From Promicromonospora umidemergens (GTDB lineage: Bacteria > Actinomycetota > Actinomycetes > Actinomycetales > Cellulomonadaceae): a stretch of 60,392 bases of DNA. Shown here piece after piece: positions 26,786 to 35,271 of the stretch (its first letter is position 1; every line of letters starts with the position of its first letter). The notes under the pieces were generated by a model. It did not search any database. It worked only from the letters and a program-made list of their open reading frames with translations, and was not told the DNA's origin. The translations under genes and the position numbers were made by a program. The stretch covers positions 1 through 60,392 of the forward strand of contig NZ_JAMTCT010000030.1 in assembly GCF_024171995.1 (NCBI RefSeq), in the 5' to 3' direction.

Positions 26786-27058
26786 TCACCACCCCGACCC
26801 ATCGGCACCCGCACCCGGGCCATCGGTGGTGTCGTCCGCGTCGTCGACGGCCCTGGCATCCTCCGCGCACGCCTTCAACCACGCCCGGACGTCAGCCTCC
26901 GCGAACAGCAGGTGTCGGCCGATCTTGTACGCCTTCGGAGCCCGGCCGTGCTTACGCCACGTGTAGACCGTGGCAGGGGTCGTACGCACGAACGCGCAGA
27001 GCTCGTCGAGGGTCCACATCGGGGTGCGGTCCAGTCGATCCTCGGGCTCTGCGCTCAT
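26786..27058 (-). CDS. xis: MerR-like winged-helix excisionase
   Basis: 90 residues from ATG 27058, with AAGGGG just upstream; a longer frame to 27154 runs into the attachment region. The sequence WTLDELCAFVRTTPATVYTW, KHGRAPKAYKIGRHLLFAEA and VRAWL is the typical small winged helix of HTH_17 excisionases. It binds near the attachment site and drives integrase toward excision. It lies directly before int, so the two are co-expressed from a promoter near the tRNA-side end. Confidence 0.85.
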   Translation of the reverse strand: MSAEPEDRLDRTPMWTLDELCAFVRTTPATVYTWRKHGRAPKAYKIGRHLLFAEADVRAWLKACAEDARAVDDADDTTDGPGAGADGSGW

Positions 27059-27131
27059 ACCCCTTAAGAGTCCAGCGGCCACCTTGAGCCACCTCGAACC
27101 ATGGGCACTGAGCGGCACCCGTGGGCGCTCA

Positions 27132-27153
27132 AACCGTGTCACGAACCGTGTCA
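27132..27153. repeat. Tandem AACCGTGTCA repeat upstream of xis, candidate recombinase arm sites
   Basis: AACCGTGTCA occurs at 27132-27141 and again at 27144-27153, a 12-base period. It lies between xis and the tRNA attachment end, where arm-type sites for integrase or excisionase would be expected. Confidence 0.4.
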
Positions 27154-27198
27154 TCCTCGTTGCACCATTCCTTCTCTAGGTGCCCTGCGAGGAACGTC

Positions 27199-27240
27199 GA
27201 AGGCCGCTGACCTGCTCTTTCGAGCGGTTCAGCGGCCTTC
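27199..27240. terminator. Inverted repeat next to tRNA-Ala 3' end
   Basis: GAAGGCCGCTGA and TCAGCGGCCTTC are perfect inverted copies separated by 18 bases, starting 7 bases from the tRNA 3' end. It is probably the tRNA terminator, but since it lies on the element side it could instead be part of the attachment structure. Confidence 0.6.
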
Positions 27241-27246
27241 ACCGGG

Positions 27247-27319
27247 TGGAGCTAGGGGGATTCGAACCCCCGACCTCTTCATTGCGAACGAAGCGCGCTA
27301 CCAACTGCGCCATAGCCCC
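27247..27319 (-). tRNA. tRNA-Ala (anticodon CGC)
   Basis: The 73-base minus-strand sequence folds as a cloverleaf: acceptor GGGGCTA/TAGCTCC with discriminator A, D-arm GCGC...GCGC, anticodon stem CTTCG/TGAAG around loop TTCGCAA giving anticodon CGC, and T-loop GTTCGAATC. CCA is not encoded. The integrase module abuts its 3' end, so this is the likely integration site of the element to the left. Confidence 0.93.
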
Positions 27320-27420
27320 TCGGACTGCAGAAGACTAGCACTTCACCGCCGGTCCTCCGCAACTTGACGGGGTGTCGCACGGGTCACGAACACGCGACCC
27401 GCGCGACCTCACCGGCTATG

Positions 27421-28569
27421 TCACCCAGCGGCCCGGCGTCGCGCCAGGATCTCTTCCAGCGGCTTGCCCAGCGTCTCGGACTTCATCCGCGGCGGCTCGC
27501 CACGCGACAGCTCGTCGTCCTCGGCGACCGGGCCCGTAGCCGGCGCGGCGCCGGAAACCGGCACCGACGGCGGCGCGGAGGTAGGGCCGGCGGAGACCTG
27601 ACGACCGGTACCGCTCGACGACGACGCCGAACCGGTGGGCGCCGTCGGACCCTTGGGTGCGGTCGACGAGGCCGGGAGCGCCGCGGGCTGACGCTGCGGT
27701 GCCGCAGGCTTGGTCACGTAGGTGGGCAGGGGAACCGGGACGGGGTCCCAGGCGCGCCCGCTCGGTACCGCGTCCCGCTTCGCCGGCTTCTCGTCCTCCG
27801 CCGTGCGCTCGGTCTTCGGGGCCGCCTTGGTCTCGTCCTCCACCGAGACCTCGATGACCTTCGGCTCCGCCGGGCCGTCGAGGATCTCGTCGAGCACGTC
27901 CTTGCGGGCGACCCGTGGGATCGCCTGCGTCTCGGTGCTCGAGCCGCGGGTGGCGAGGCCGGTGACCTGCGCGCGGTTACGCGGGGCGTACGGGCCACCG
28001 TTGGCAAGGGCTCGCGCCTGCGTGGCACGCTGCCGAGCGGCCCGCACGGTGGCCTGCCACCTGGCGTCCGCGCGTCGCGCAGCGCGGGCCGCACGGCGGC
28101 CCAGGAAGAGCACGAACAGCAGCATGGCCGACGGCGCGACGGCCGCGCCCCAGTGCAGCCGGTCGAGCCCGACGAGTGCCCAGCCGCCGATGCTGCACAC
28201 CAGCAGGAGCGCCGAGACGATGAGGCGACGCCGCGCACGCGCAGCTCGCCGCGCACGCCGTTCGACCCGGCGGAGGCGCTCCGCCGTCAGCGGCCGGCCA
28301 CGGACCATGATCTGGAGCGGGTGTCCCTTCGGGGTCGGACGAGCGACGCGCGGCACGCCCTGGCCGGTTCCCCGCGGCTTGCCGTCAGCAACCATCGCTC
28401 CTCCTCTCCTGTCGGAACCACTCATCGCGACGATGCGCAGCCCCACCGAAAACCGGTCCGTCACCCGCGATTCCGCGAGCTCTGACCGATGGCGCACCAG
28501 GGTTGGCAGCCAGTAGCCCGACCACAGGACGAATAGCGTTGCGGCTATCAGTCCTGCAGTCGATTCCAC
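27421..28569 (-). CDS. SepX/GLPR-like divisome membrane protein
   Basis: 382 residues. A membrane segment at the very N-terminus (about 5-25) is followed by WLPTLVRHRSELAESR and RVTDRFS, then an Arg-rich helix and two further membrane segments at about 115-158. The C-terminal half is Pro/Ala/Ser-rich and disordered, ending in SETLGKPLEEILARRRA. This plan and the next gene (RimJ-like) match the actinobacterial SepX/GLPR locus, in which the protein binds the gephyrin-like protein Glp and helps assemble the division ring. Here galU and glp are not beside it. It is the first chromosomal gene after the tRNA. Confidence 0.6.
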   Translation of the reverse strand: MESTAGLIAATLFVLWSGYWLPTLVRHRSELAESRVTDRFSVGLRIVAMSGSDRRGGAMVADGKPRGTGQGVPRVARPTPKGHPLQIMVRGRPLTAERLRRVERRARRAARARRRLIVSALLLVCSIGGWALVGLDRLHWGAAVAPSAMLLFVLFLGRRAARAARRADARWQATVRAARQRATQARALANGGPYAPRNRAQVTGLATRGSSTETQAIPRVARKDVLDEILDGPAEPKVIEVSVEDETKAAPKTERTAEDEKPAKRDAVPSGRAWDPVPVPLPTYVTKPAAPQRQPAALPASSTAPKGPTAPTGSASSSSGTGRQVSAGPTSAPPSVPVSGAAPATGPVAEDDELSRGEPPRMKSETLGKPLEEILARRRAAG

Positions 28570-28629
28570 GACACGACGTTAGGCGAGCATCGCCACGCCC
28601 AGCCGCACCGTGCACGGCGTGTCCCGCCG

Positions 28630-29241
28630 TCAGGGCGCGTCCCGCAGGCGCTGCCAGCGTGTCAGCAGCCCCTCGGGGACCTCCTCGCGGGTGATCGCGA
28701 AGGTGCGGTGATCACGCCACTGGCCCTGGATGTGCAGGAAGCGCTCGCGCACCCCCTCGTCCCGCAGCCCGAGCTTCTCGACCACGCGGAGGCTCGGCTT
28801 GTTCTCGGGCCGGATGTTGATCTCGATGCGGTGCAGCCCGAGGAAGAACGCGTAGTCGGTGGCCATCGCCACGCCCGTGGGGATGACGCCCCGCCCGGCC
28901 ACGCTCTGGCTGACCCAGTAGCCGATGCTCGCCGAGCACATCGAGCCCCACGTGATGGAGGAGACGGTCAGCTGCCCCACGAGCGCGCCGTCGAGCTCGA
29001 CGCCGAACGGGAGCGACGTCCCGGCGCGCGCCTGCGCCGAGAGGGAGCGCACGTACTCGCCGAACGTCGAGGCGATGTACCGGTTCGCGCCGGGCGCCGT
29101 CGCCTCCCAGCGTTCCAGCCAGGCTGCGTTCTCTGCTCGCAGCCGGGACCAGTCCCCCGCGTCCCGACGCCGGAGCGGGCGCAGCACGACTGCCCCGGCC
29201 GCCGTGTCGTCGCGCAGCGTCACCGGCCATGGCTTGGCCAC
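28630..29241 (-). CDS. rimJ: RimJ/RimL-like GNAT N-acetyltransferase
   Basis: 203 residues if started at GTG 29241, which has AAGGGG 8 bases upstream and gives the usual family length; ATG 29307 with its own AAGGGG would add 22. Features are VVLRPLRRRDAGDW at the start, SIGYWVSQSVAGRGV for acetyl-CoA binding near 105, HRIEINIRPENKPSLRVVEK near 145, and GVRERFLHIQGQWRDHRTFA at the end. The last motif is typical of protein N-terminal acetyltransferases of the RimJ type. It is followed by the SepX-like gene on the same strand, 60 bases on. Confidence 0.85.
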   Translation of the reverse strand: MAKPWPVTLRDDTAAGAVVLRPLRRRDAGDWSRLRAENAAWLERWEATAPGANRYIASTFGEYVRSLSAQARAGTSLPFGVELDGALVGQLTVSSITWGSMCSASIGYWVSQSVAGRGVIPTGVAMATDYAFFLGLHRIEINIRPENKPSLRVVEKLGLRDEGVRERFLHIQGQWRDHRTFAITREEVPEGLLTRWQRLRDAP

Positions 29242-29468
29242 CGCCCACCCCTTACCGAATTTTCCCGTCGCGCCTTCCGGCGCATCTGACTTGCTCGACG
29301 GCATCATCGTTCGCCCCTTGCCACGTCCCATGACGAATCCCGGCGTTGGAGAGGGTCTACCACGCTCGGTGGTCTGAAACCCGTCGAGCAGCCGCTCGGT
29401 CATGTTCTCGCCTTCTTCGTACGCTGTTCGTAACAATCTTGTCTCGGAGTCTTGGCACAATAGCGGTC

Positions 29469-30113
29469 ATGAGCGGCATCTCTGTTCCGACGCCACAGCC
29501 GTACCCCGTCCTACCCGGGATGGAGACTGGTGACGCCAAGGAAGAGCTCCGCCGCGCGATCCGCGCGCAGCGCGGCCACCGGTCGGCCCGGCAGCGGGCA
29601 CAAGCGGCCGAGTCACTAGCGGACATCATCGAGTCAATTCCCGAGGTTCGCGACGCGGGATGCGTCGCCGCGTACGCCGCACGCAGCACCGAACCCGGCA
29701 TGCTGCCACTCCTGGACCGCCTCACGGGGCGCGGTGTCCGCGTGCTGCTCCCGGTGCTCGGCGCGGGTCTGGCCCGCGACTGGGCGGACTACACCGGTCC
29801 GGACGACCTCCTGGAGCGCGCGCCCGGTCGTCCACCCGAGCCCGGTGGCCCCACCCTCGGCACCGACGCCACCAAGCTGGCCGACGTCGTCCTGGCGCCC
29901 GCCCTCGCCATCGACACCCGCGGGGTGCGGCTGGGGCAGGGCGGCGGCTGGTACGACCGCGCCCTGACCCACCTGCGGCCGGGCGCGAACGTGATCGCCG
30001 TCGTCTTCCCCGAAGAGGTGTACGACGCCGCGGAGCACCCGCTGCCGCGCGAGGAGCACGACATCCTGGTGCACGCAGCCGCGACCACCGCCGACTGGCG
30101 CTGGCTCGGGTGA
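29469..30113 (+). CDS. 5-formyltetrahydrofolate cyclo-ligase
   Basis: 214 residues from ATG 29469 (ATG 29520 is possible). It converts 5-formyl-THF to 5,10-methenyl-THF with ATP. Features are KEELRRAIRAQRGHRS at the N-terminus, the substrate-binding AAYAARSTEPGMLPLLD, and the conserved VRLGQGGGWYDRAL near 165. In many actinobacteria this gene neighbours galU, glp and rimJ; here only rimJ is present, transcribed divergently. A 52-base perfect palindrome follows its stop. Confidence 0.92.
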   Translation: MSGISVPTPQPYPVLPGMETGDAKEELRRAIRAQRGHRSARQRAQAAESLADIIESIPEVRDAGCVAAYAARSTEPGMLPLLDRLTGRGVRVLLPVLGAGLARDWADYTGPDDLLERAPGRPPEPGGPTLGTDATKLADVVLAPALAIDTRGVRLGQGGGWYDRALTHLRPGANVIAVVFPEEVYDAAEHPLPREEHDILVHAAATTADWRWLG

Positions 30114-30114
30114 C

Positions 30115-30166
30115 CGTCGCCGGTCGAGCCTGCCGAGACCGGTCTCGGCAGGCTCGACCGGCGACG
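30115..30166. terminator. Perfect 52-base palindrome between convergent genes
   Basis: Two 26-base arms meet without a spacer at GAGACC/GGTCTC. It lies between the convergent 5-formyl-THF cyclo-ligase and penicillin-acylase-like genes and would serve as a two-way terminator. The sequence CGGTCGAG reappears just beside it at about 30171-30180 in partial form. Confidence 0.75.
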
Positions 30167-30192
30167 GGCGGCTCGACCGACGACCGCCTACC

Positions 30193-32871
30193 TCACGGCG
30201 TGAGGATCAGCTCGTTCTCCTGTGCGGCGTCGACCGCCTCGGCGCTGAACGGCCACGGGAAGGTCTCGCCGTTCACCCAGGCGTCGAGCTGGTCGTCGTA
30301 GTGCTCCGACGCCGGGTGTGCGGACGTACCGGTCACGACCACCCACGTGGAGGCGTCGAGATCCGCGAGGTCGACGACCATGCGCATCGACGGGCCGCTG
30401 GTCACCTCGAAGCTGCCGCTGGAGGCGTCCCACGCCGTGGCGTTCACGATCGAGGTTCCTCCCCCGACCTTGACCGGCGCCGGGTTCATGTACGCCGCCA
30501 CCGGAGCCGGGACGCCCGGCCCGCCCAGCACCAGGTGCTCCAGCCGCAGCTGGTGGAGCTTTCCCCACTCCCAGTCGCTCGTGTCCTTGCCGAGCTCGAC
30601 CGTCAGGTCCTGGCGCGCGCTGACCAGCGCCTCCGTGAGCACCTGGTCGCGGCTCTCCACGACGGACACCGTGGACTTGTCGTCCCAGAACGCGTCGTTC
30701 GGGTTGTCGAGCATGCCCTGGATCACGGCCAGCCAGCGGCTGCCGCCCTCGGGCCACATGGACTGCGGCAGCTCGTCGTTGAAGGTGGTCCGCAGAAGGT
30801 TGCGCCACACGGCGGCGAAGTACGCAGCAGCCGCAGAGCCCTCGTCCATGGAGTAGCCGTCCCAGTCGGCGAGGAGAGCCTGGCCGTCCGAGTCGTAGCC
30901 GGCGGGGAGGTTGACCGCGAGCAGCACGGGTACGAGGGTGTCGGCGAACACGCTCCACTGGTCCATCTGGATGTCCGACATGTTGCTGGCGGAGAGCTTG
31001 CTCCCTTCGGCGATCCGGTCGGTGAGCAGCGTCCGGATGCGTTCCGAGCGGTACCCGTAGTCCCAGTCCCGGGTGAGGAACGGCCCGCTGCCCCCGGGCA
31101 GCACCGCCTGGTTCGCCGCGACCACGAAGCCTTCCTTTGGGTCGACCACGCCCGGCATCTGTTCCTTGGGCACGTAGCCGGTCCAGTCGTAGCGGGCGTC
31201 CCAGCCGGGGCGCGGCCAGGCGCCGTCCGACTCGACCACGCCCGGGACGCTGGCGCGCACCGGGATCTTGCCCGGCGCCTGGTAGCCGATGTGCCCATCG
31301 GTGGTGGCGAAGACGATGTTCTGCGCCGGGACGTCGAACTTCGCGGCCGCCGCCTTCATGTCCTTCGGGTTCTTCGCCCGGTTCATCTCGAACACGGCGT
31401 CAGCGGTGCGGCCGGGCTCGAGCGCGGTCCACTGCAGCGAGATCTCGTACTGGCCCAGCTGCGTGCCGTCCTCCGTGGGCGAGTTGCGCACCGCTTCCAT
31501 GGTGGCCTCGTCCATGACGGACGAGACGATCGGGCCGTGCACGGTCCGCCGGACCTCCAGCTCGACCGGGCTGCCGCCGTCGACCCGGATCACCTCGGTC
31601 TCCTTCTCCATCGGGACCCACTCGTCCGCACCACGCAGGTACGTGTCGTTGCGGACCCGCTCGATGAAGAAGTCGGTGACGTCGGCGCCCATGTTCGTCA
31701 GGCCCCAGGCGATGTCCGCGTTGTGCCCGATGATCACCCCGGGGAAACCGGAGAAGGAGAACCCGGAAACGTCGAAGGGGCACTCCGGGCCCACCTGGTT
31801 GCAGTGCAGGCCCACCTGCGCCCAGATGCCCGGCGCGGCGAGGTCCAGGTGCGGGTCGTTCGCCAGCAGCGGCTTGCCCGACTCCGTGTACTGGCCCGAC
31901 ACCGCCCACGAGTTCGAGCCCGTGCCCTCGCCGCGAGCGATCTGCACCGGCACCGCGTCCAGCGCCCGCTGCGCCGACTCCAGCGCCTCCGCGAGCTCAG
32001 GGCTCTCGTACACGTCCCCGGTGCCCGACGCCGTCTGGGTCGCGTCGGTCTGCTGCGTCGCCTGCGGGACGCTCGCCTCCTCCGGGTCGAGGATGGTCGC
32101 GTTACCCGTGCCCGAGTAGGCAGGGAACAGCTCCGCGACGCGCGACGCATCGCCAAGCGTGCTGTACGCCAGCGCCCGGTCGAGCTCGTCGTCGTAGTTG
32201 CCGCGCAGGTCCCATGCCATCGCCTTGAGCCAGGCGAGCGAGTCGATGGGGTCCCACGGCTCCGGCTCGTCCACCTCGACACTCACGTCGAGGACCGTGT
32301 ACTCCACGGCCGTCTCGGCAGGGTTGCGGTCCGCGATGTAGGCGTTGACACCGTCCGCGTACGCCTGGAGGTACTCCCGCGTCGTGTCGTCGAGGATGTT
32401 GAACTCCTCCTCGGCGACGTGCCGCCAGCCGAACGTGCGAATGACCATGTCGGCCTGGATCGCGTCGGGGTTGTTGCCCACGAGCTCGGCCAGCCGGCCG
32501 GCGGTCACGTGGCGGCGGTAGTCCATCTCGAAGAAACGGTCCTGCGCGTGCACGTAGCCCTGCGCGCGGAACAGGTCGTCGGCGGAGTCCGCGTAGATCT
32601 GCGGCACGCCCTGGGCGTCGCGGCTGACGCGGACGTCGGAGCTGAGCCCCTCGACCTGCACCTCCCCGGAGTGCTCCGGGAGCGGACGGCGCCCGGTGAG
32701 CCAGCCGAAGGTCGTCAGTGCGACCAGGATGAGCACCAGGACGACGGCTGTGCCGACGATGAACTGACGGACACGAGTGGTACGGGTACGACGGGGCTTG
32801 GTGCGTCGCGCTCCGTCGGAGGTGGCAGTTTCGGCGGGCTCTAAGGGCTCGGCGGAAGTGGTCGCGGACAC
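30193..32871 (-). CDS. Penicillin acylase family (Ntn) hydrolase, membrane-anchored
   Basis: 892 residues. A basic cytoplasmic N-terminus (RRTKPRRTRTTRVR) precedes one membrane segment (about 36-60), so the enzyme faces outward. The alpha-chain region contains IYADSADDLFRAQGYVHAQD and FFEMDYRR; the catalytic N-terminal Ser of the beta chain is Ser321 in GSNSWAVSG, and LLANDPHL follows. Autocatalytic cleavage before Ser321 is expected. Family members hydrolyse amides such as penicillin G, acyl-homoserine lactones or cyclic lipopeptides; the substrate here cannot be read from sequence. The gene stands alone, flanked by the long palindrome and the divergent FmdB gene. Confidence 0.88.
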   Translation of the reverse strand: MSATTSAEPLEPAETATSDGARRTKPRRTRTTRVRQFIVGTAVVLVLILVALTTFGWLTGRRPLPEHSGEVQVEGLSSDVRVSRDAQGVPQIYADSADDLFRAQGYVHAQDRFFEMDYRRHVTAGRLAELVGNNPDAIQADMVIRTFGWRHVAEEEFNILDDTTREYLQAYADGVNAYIADRNPAETAVEYTVLDVSVEVDEPEPWDPIDSLAWLKAMAWDLRGNYDDELDRALAYSTLGDASRVAELFPAYSGTGNATILDPEEASVPQATQQTDATQTASGTGDVYESPELAEALESAQRALDAVPVQIARGEGTGSNSWAVSGQYTESGKPLLANDPHLDLAAPGIWAQVGLHCNQVGPECPFDVSGFSFSGFPGVIIGHNADIAWGLTNMGADVTDFFIERVRNDTYLRGADEWVPMEKETEVIRVDGGSPVELEVRRTVHGPIVSSVMDEATMEAVRNSPTEDGTQLGQYEISLQWTALEPGRTADAVFEMNRAKNPKDMKAAAAKFDVPAQNIVFATTDGHIGYQAPGKIPVRASVPGVVESDGAWPRPGWDARYDWTGYVPKEQMPGVVDPKEGFVVAANQAVLPGGSGPFLTRDWDYGYRSERIRTLLTDRIAEGSKLSASNMSDIQMDQWSVFADTLVPVLLAVNLPAGYDSDGQALLADWDGYSMDEGSAAAAYFAAVWRNLLRTTFNDELPQSMWPEGGSRWLAVIQGMLDNPNDAFWDDKSTVSVVESRDQVLTEALVSARQDLTVELGKDTSDWEWGKLHQLRLEHLVLGGPGVPAPVAAYMNPAPVKVGGGTSIVNATAWDASSGSFEVTSGPSMRMVVDLADLDASTWVVVTGTSAHPASEHYDDQLDAWVNGETFPWPFSAEAVDAAQENELILTP

Positions 32872-33056
32872 GCAGTGGAGACTACCGCCCGCCCCTGTGC
32901 TTGAGTGAACGCGCCCCGGTGAACACTCTCAGGAGATCCTGGGACTATCCCCCGGCGCGCGACCGTTACTATTGGCACTCGGAAACCCCGAGTGCCAGAG
33001 CCGGTTCCGGTGAGCGCGGGACGCCCCGCCCGGCCTGACGTCCAAGAGGAGTGCAC

Positions 33057-33455
33057 GTGCCCACCTACGCGTACCGGTGTGCCGACTGTGGCCACGCGTT
33101 CGACATCCACCAGGAGTTCAGCGACTCGTCGCTGACCATCTGCCCCGAGTGCCAGGGCCGGCTCCGAAAGGTGTTCAGCTCAGTGGGCGTCACCTTCAAG
33201 GGCTCCGGTTTCTACCGTACGGACTCGCGCAGCACCTCGACCAACAGCACCGTGAAGTCCGGCAAGGGCGAGTCCTCGTCGGACTCGTCGTCCGGCGGTT
33301 CGTCCGGCGGTTCGTCGTCGGACAGCTCCGGCTCGTCGTCGTCGTCGTCGAGCTCGTCGGGTTCGTCGGGTTCGTCCGGCTCCTCGAGCTCCTCCGGTTC
33401 CGCGTCCAGCGGGTCGTCGAGCGGGTCCAGCACGTCCAAGGCCGCCTCGGCCTGA
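33057..33455 (+). CDS. FmdB-type zinc-ribbon protein with Ser-rich tail
   Basis: 132 residues from GTG 33057, the usual family start (PTYAYRC), with AGAGGAG 5 bases before it. Cys8, Cys11, Cys30 and Cys33 in YRCADCGH and TICPECQG form the FmdB/CxxC zinc ribbon. The remaining 80 residues are almost only Ser and Gly with occasional Lys, a low-complexity tail. In M. tuberculosis an equivalent Ser-rich FmdB protein (Rv0991c) lies in the same neighbourhood and acts with chaperones. It is transcribed divergently from the acylase gene. Confidence 0.85.
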   Translation: MPTYAYRCADCGHAFDIHQEFSDSSLTICPECQGRLRKVFSSVGVTFKGSGFYRTDSRSTSTNSTVKSGKGESSSDSSSGGSSGGSSSDSSGSSSSSSSSSGSSGSSGSSSSSGSASSGSSSGSSTSKAASA

Positions 33456-33491
33456 CGCTGGTCCTCGCGCTCGCGCTGAGGTCGGCATCCT

Positions 33492-33529
33492 GCACCGAGG
33501 TCGGTCCAGCACTGGACCGACCTCGGTGC
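33492..33529. terminator. Palindromic terminator after the FmdB gene
   Basis: GCACCGAGGTCGGTCCAG and its exact inverse flank a two-base loop (CA). It lies 37 bases past the FmdB stop. Confidence 0.7.
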
Positions 33530-33725
33530 GGCGTACCGACCCCGGGCGATTGCCCGACCTCGTCGGCCAGAGCACCGGACCTGAAGCTCCTCGGCAGGGG
33601 CGGCGACCCGCTCGACGAGCCCCCAACGATACGAGCCCGACCACAGGCGGCTTTTCTCGGCTGTCGTGCACAAGCGGCCCGACGGCGGCGCCGCGACCCC
33701 ACCCCTGCTGCGTAGCGTCGCCGGC

Positions 33726-34571
33726 ATGGGACTCCTCGACACCATCGCCGAACCGGCCGCGCGCCACGGTTCACCGCCCGGCTCCGACTCGCGCACGCCG
33801 TGGGGCCGGGCGACCCAGCGCAGCTCGCGCACGGGCCTTGCCCGCCTGCTACCCCGCCCGGGTCGGCCCCGACCAGGGCAGGGCCGACCAGGGCAGGGCC
33901 GTCCGGGCGGGTCTCGTTCCGCGGCCCTCCGTCCGGTCCGACGGGTCGTGTGGCGCTGGCGCTTCGCCTTGGCAGCCGCCCTGTTCGGCCTGGCTGTCGC
34001 GCTGACGGTGCACGTCCTGCGGCCTCCGCCGCCCCCGACCGTCGACGTCGCGGTGACCGCCCGGCCGGTCCCGGCCGGTACGGAGCTCACCCGGGACGAC
34101 GTGGTCCTGCGCGCGATCGCCGCCGACCTCGCCCCGCCCGGCGCGGTCCACACCGTGCGCGGCCTGCTGGGACGCGCGGCAGTGGTCGCGCTTCCGGCGG
34201 GCGCGCCGCTGCACGCCACGCTCGTGTCCGACGCCGGCGTCTCCGCCGCCGCACCGCGCGGCACCGTGGTCGTCCCGGTCCGCCTGTCCGACGATGCCGT
34301 CGCCGCCCTGCTGCGACCCGGCGACCGGGTCGACCTGCTGTCCGGGACGACGTCGGGCAGTGCGCAGGCCGGATCGCCCCAGCACCTCGCCCGCGGCGCG
34401 CTGGTGCTACCGGTGCCGGCCGGGCGCGAGCCCGAGGGGTCGGGCGGGCTGCTCGGTCCGGCGTCGGAGGGCGACCGGCTGGTGACGCTCGTCGCGGTCG
34501 CCCCGGAGGACGCGCCGGAGCTGTCGGCGGTCTCCGGCTGGGGCTCGGTGACGGCGGTGCTGGTTCCATAA
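33726..34571 (+). CDS. SAF-domain membrane protein (CpaB/RcpC-like)
   Basis: 281 residues from ATG 33726 (a longer frame from 33666 is open). A cytoplasmic basic N-terminus contains the tandem PGQGRPGQGRPGG, encoded by a duplicated 15-base unit. One membrane segment at about 82-102 is followed by the SAF fold: VDVAVTARPVPAGTEL, LTRDDVVLRAI, and VVALPAGAPLH. The C-terminus contains VTLVAVAPEDAPELS. Such proteins resemble CpaB/RcpC of Flp pilus assembly, but no pilus genes are nearby. The location between fmdB and mscL is also seen in other actinobacteria. Confidence 0.75.
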   Translation: MGLLDTIAEPAARHGSPPGSDSRTPWGRATQRSSRTGLARLLPRPGRPRPGQGRPGQGRPGGSRSAALRPVRRVVWRWRFALAAALFGLAVALTVHVLRPPPPPTVDVAVTARPVPAGTELTRDDVVLRAIAADLAPPGAVHTVRGLLGRAAVVALPAGAPLHATLVSDAGVSAAAPRGTVVVPVRLSDDAVAALLRPGDRVDLLSGTTSGSAQAGSPQHLARGALVLPVPAGREPEGSGGLLGPASEGDRLVTLVAVAPEDAPELSAVSGWGSVTAVLVP

Positions 34572-34732
34572 GTCGAATGGGGCACCTGGATCGGGCATAG
34601 TGGGATAAACAGCGCCGCAATTCTGTGGAATGTCCGGTCGACGTGCGGAATCTGCGAATGAACAGCAGAATCCCTTGACCGGCGCCGATCCTGGCGACCC
34701 ACGACCAACGCGAACAACCGCAGGGGACCACA

Positions 34733-35158
34733 ATGCTTCAGGGCTTCAAGGAATTCATCACGCGCGGCAACGTGCTCGATCTCGCAGTCGCCGTCGTGAT
34801 CGGCGGCGCCTTCTCGGCAGTGATCAACGGCCTCGTCGAGGGCTTCATCATGCCGCTCATCGGCTGGCTCGTCGGTGCCCCCGACTTCACGGCCATCGCG
34901 TTCAGCGTCCCCAACTGGCGCGGCGGGTCCACCGTGTTCCCGATCGGCAGCTTCATCCAGGGCCTGATCATGTTCCTGCTGATCGCGGCAGCGGTCTACT
35001 TCTTCGTGATCGTCCCGATCAACAAGCTGAAGTCCCTCCGCAAGTCACCCGAGGAGGTCGTCGAGGAGGCGGCTGCCGAGGAGGTCGTGCTGCTCACCGA
35101 GATCCGCGACCTGCTGCGCGTCCAGGCGGGCAGCAGCGCGGGCCCGCACTCCAGCTGA
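34733..35158 (+). CDS. mscL: Large-conductance mechanosensitive channel MscL
   Basis: 141 residues from an ATG. It has the MscL signature FKEFITRGNVLDLAVAVVIG at the N-terminus, the first membrane helix, a short periplasmic loop with FPIGSFIQG, the second membrane helix (LIMFLLIAAAVYFFVIVPIN), and the cytoplasmic helix EEVVLLTEIRDLL. It opens on membrane stretch to release solutes under hypo-osmotic shock. It is followed by a long palindromic terminator and probably forms a single-gene unit, as a 161-base gap separates it from the gene upstream. Confidence 0.97.
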   Translation: MLQGFKEFITRGNVLDLAVAVVIGGAFSAVINGLVEGFIMPLIGWLVGAPDFTAIAFSVPNWRGGSTVFPIGSFIQGLIMFLLIAAAVYFFVIVPINKLKSLRKSPEEVVEEAAAEEVVLLTEIRDLLRVQAGSSAGPHSS

Positions 35159-35180
35159 GGCGCAGGCGAGCATCTCGGCG

Positions 35181-35244
35181 TGGTCGGCAAGAGGTCAGGT
35201 GGTCGGCAGCTCGAGCTGCCGACCACCTGACCTCTTACCGACCA
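35181..35244. terminator. 64-base near-perfect palindrome after mscL
   Basis: Arms of 32 bases meet without a spacer at CAGCTC/GAGCTG with a single mismatch (C opposite A, in GGCAAGAGG against CCTCTTACC). It lies between mscL and the convergent small gene. Confidence 0.75.
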
Positions 35245-35271
35245 TCTGGCGTCGTGCCGGACGCGGGTCCG

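Noticed and set aside
25322-27067. A 581-codon open frame on the plus strand
   Set aside because: It is antisense to the integrase and excisionase, whose motifs are complete, and its translation is Arg/Pro-rich with no family features.
33270-33445. GTCGTC-rich repeat tract
   Set aside because: It is the Ser/Gly codon tract of the FmdB tail, not a separate repeat element.
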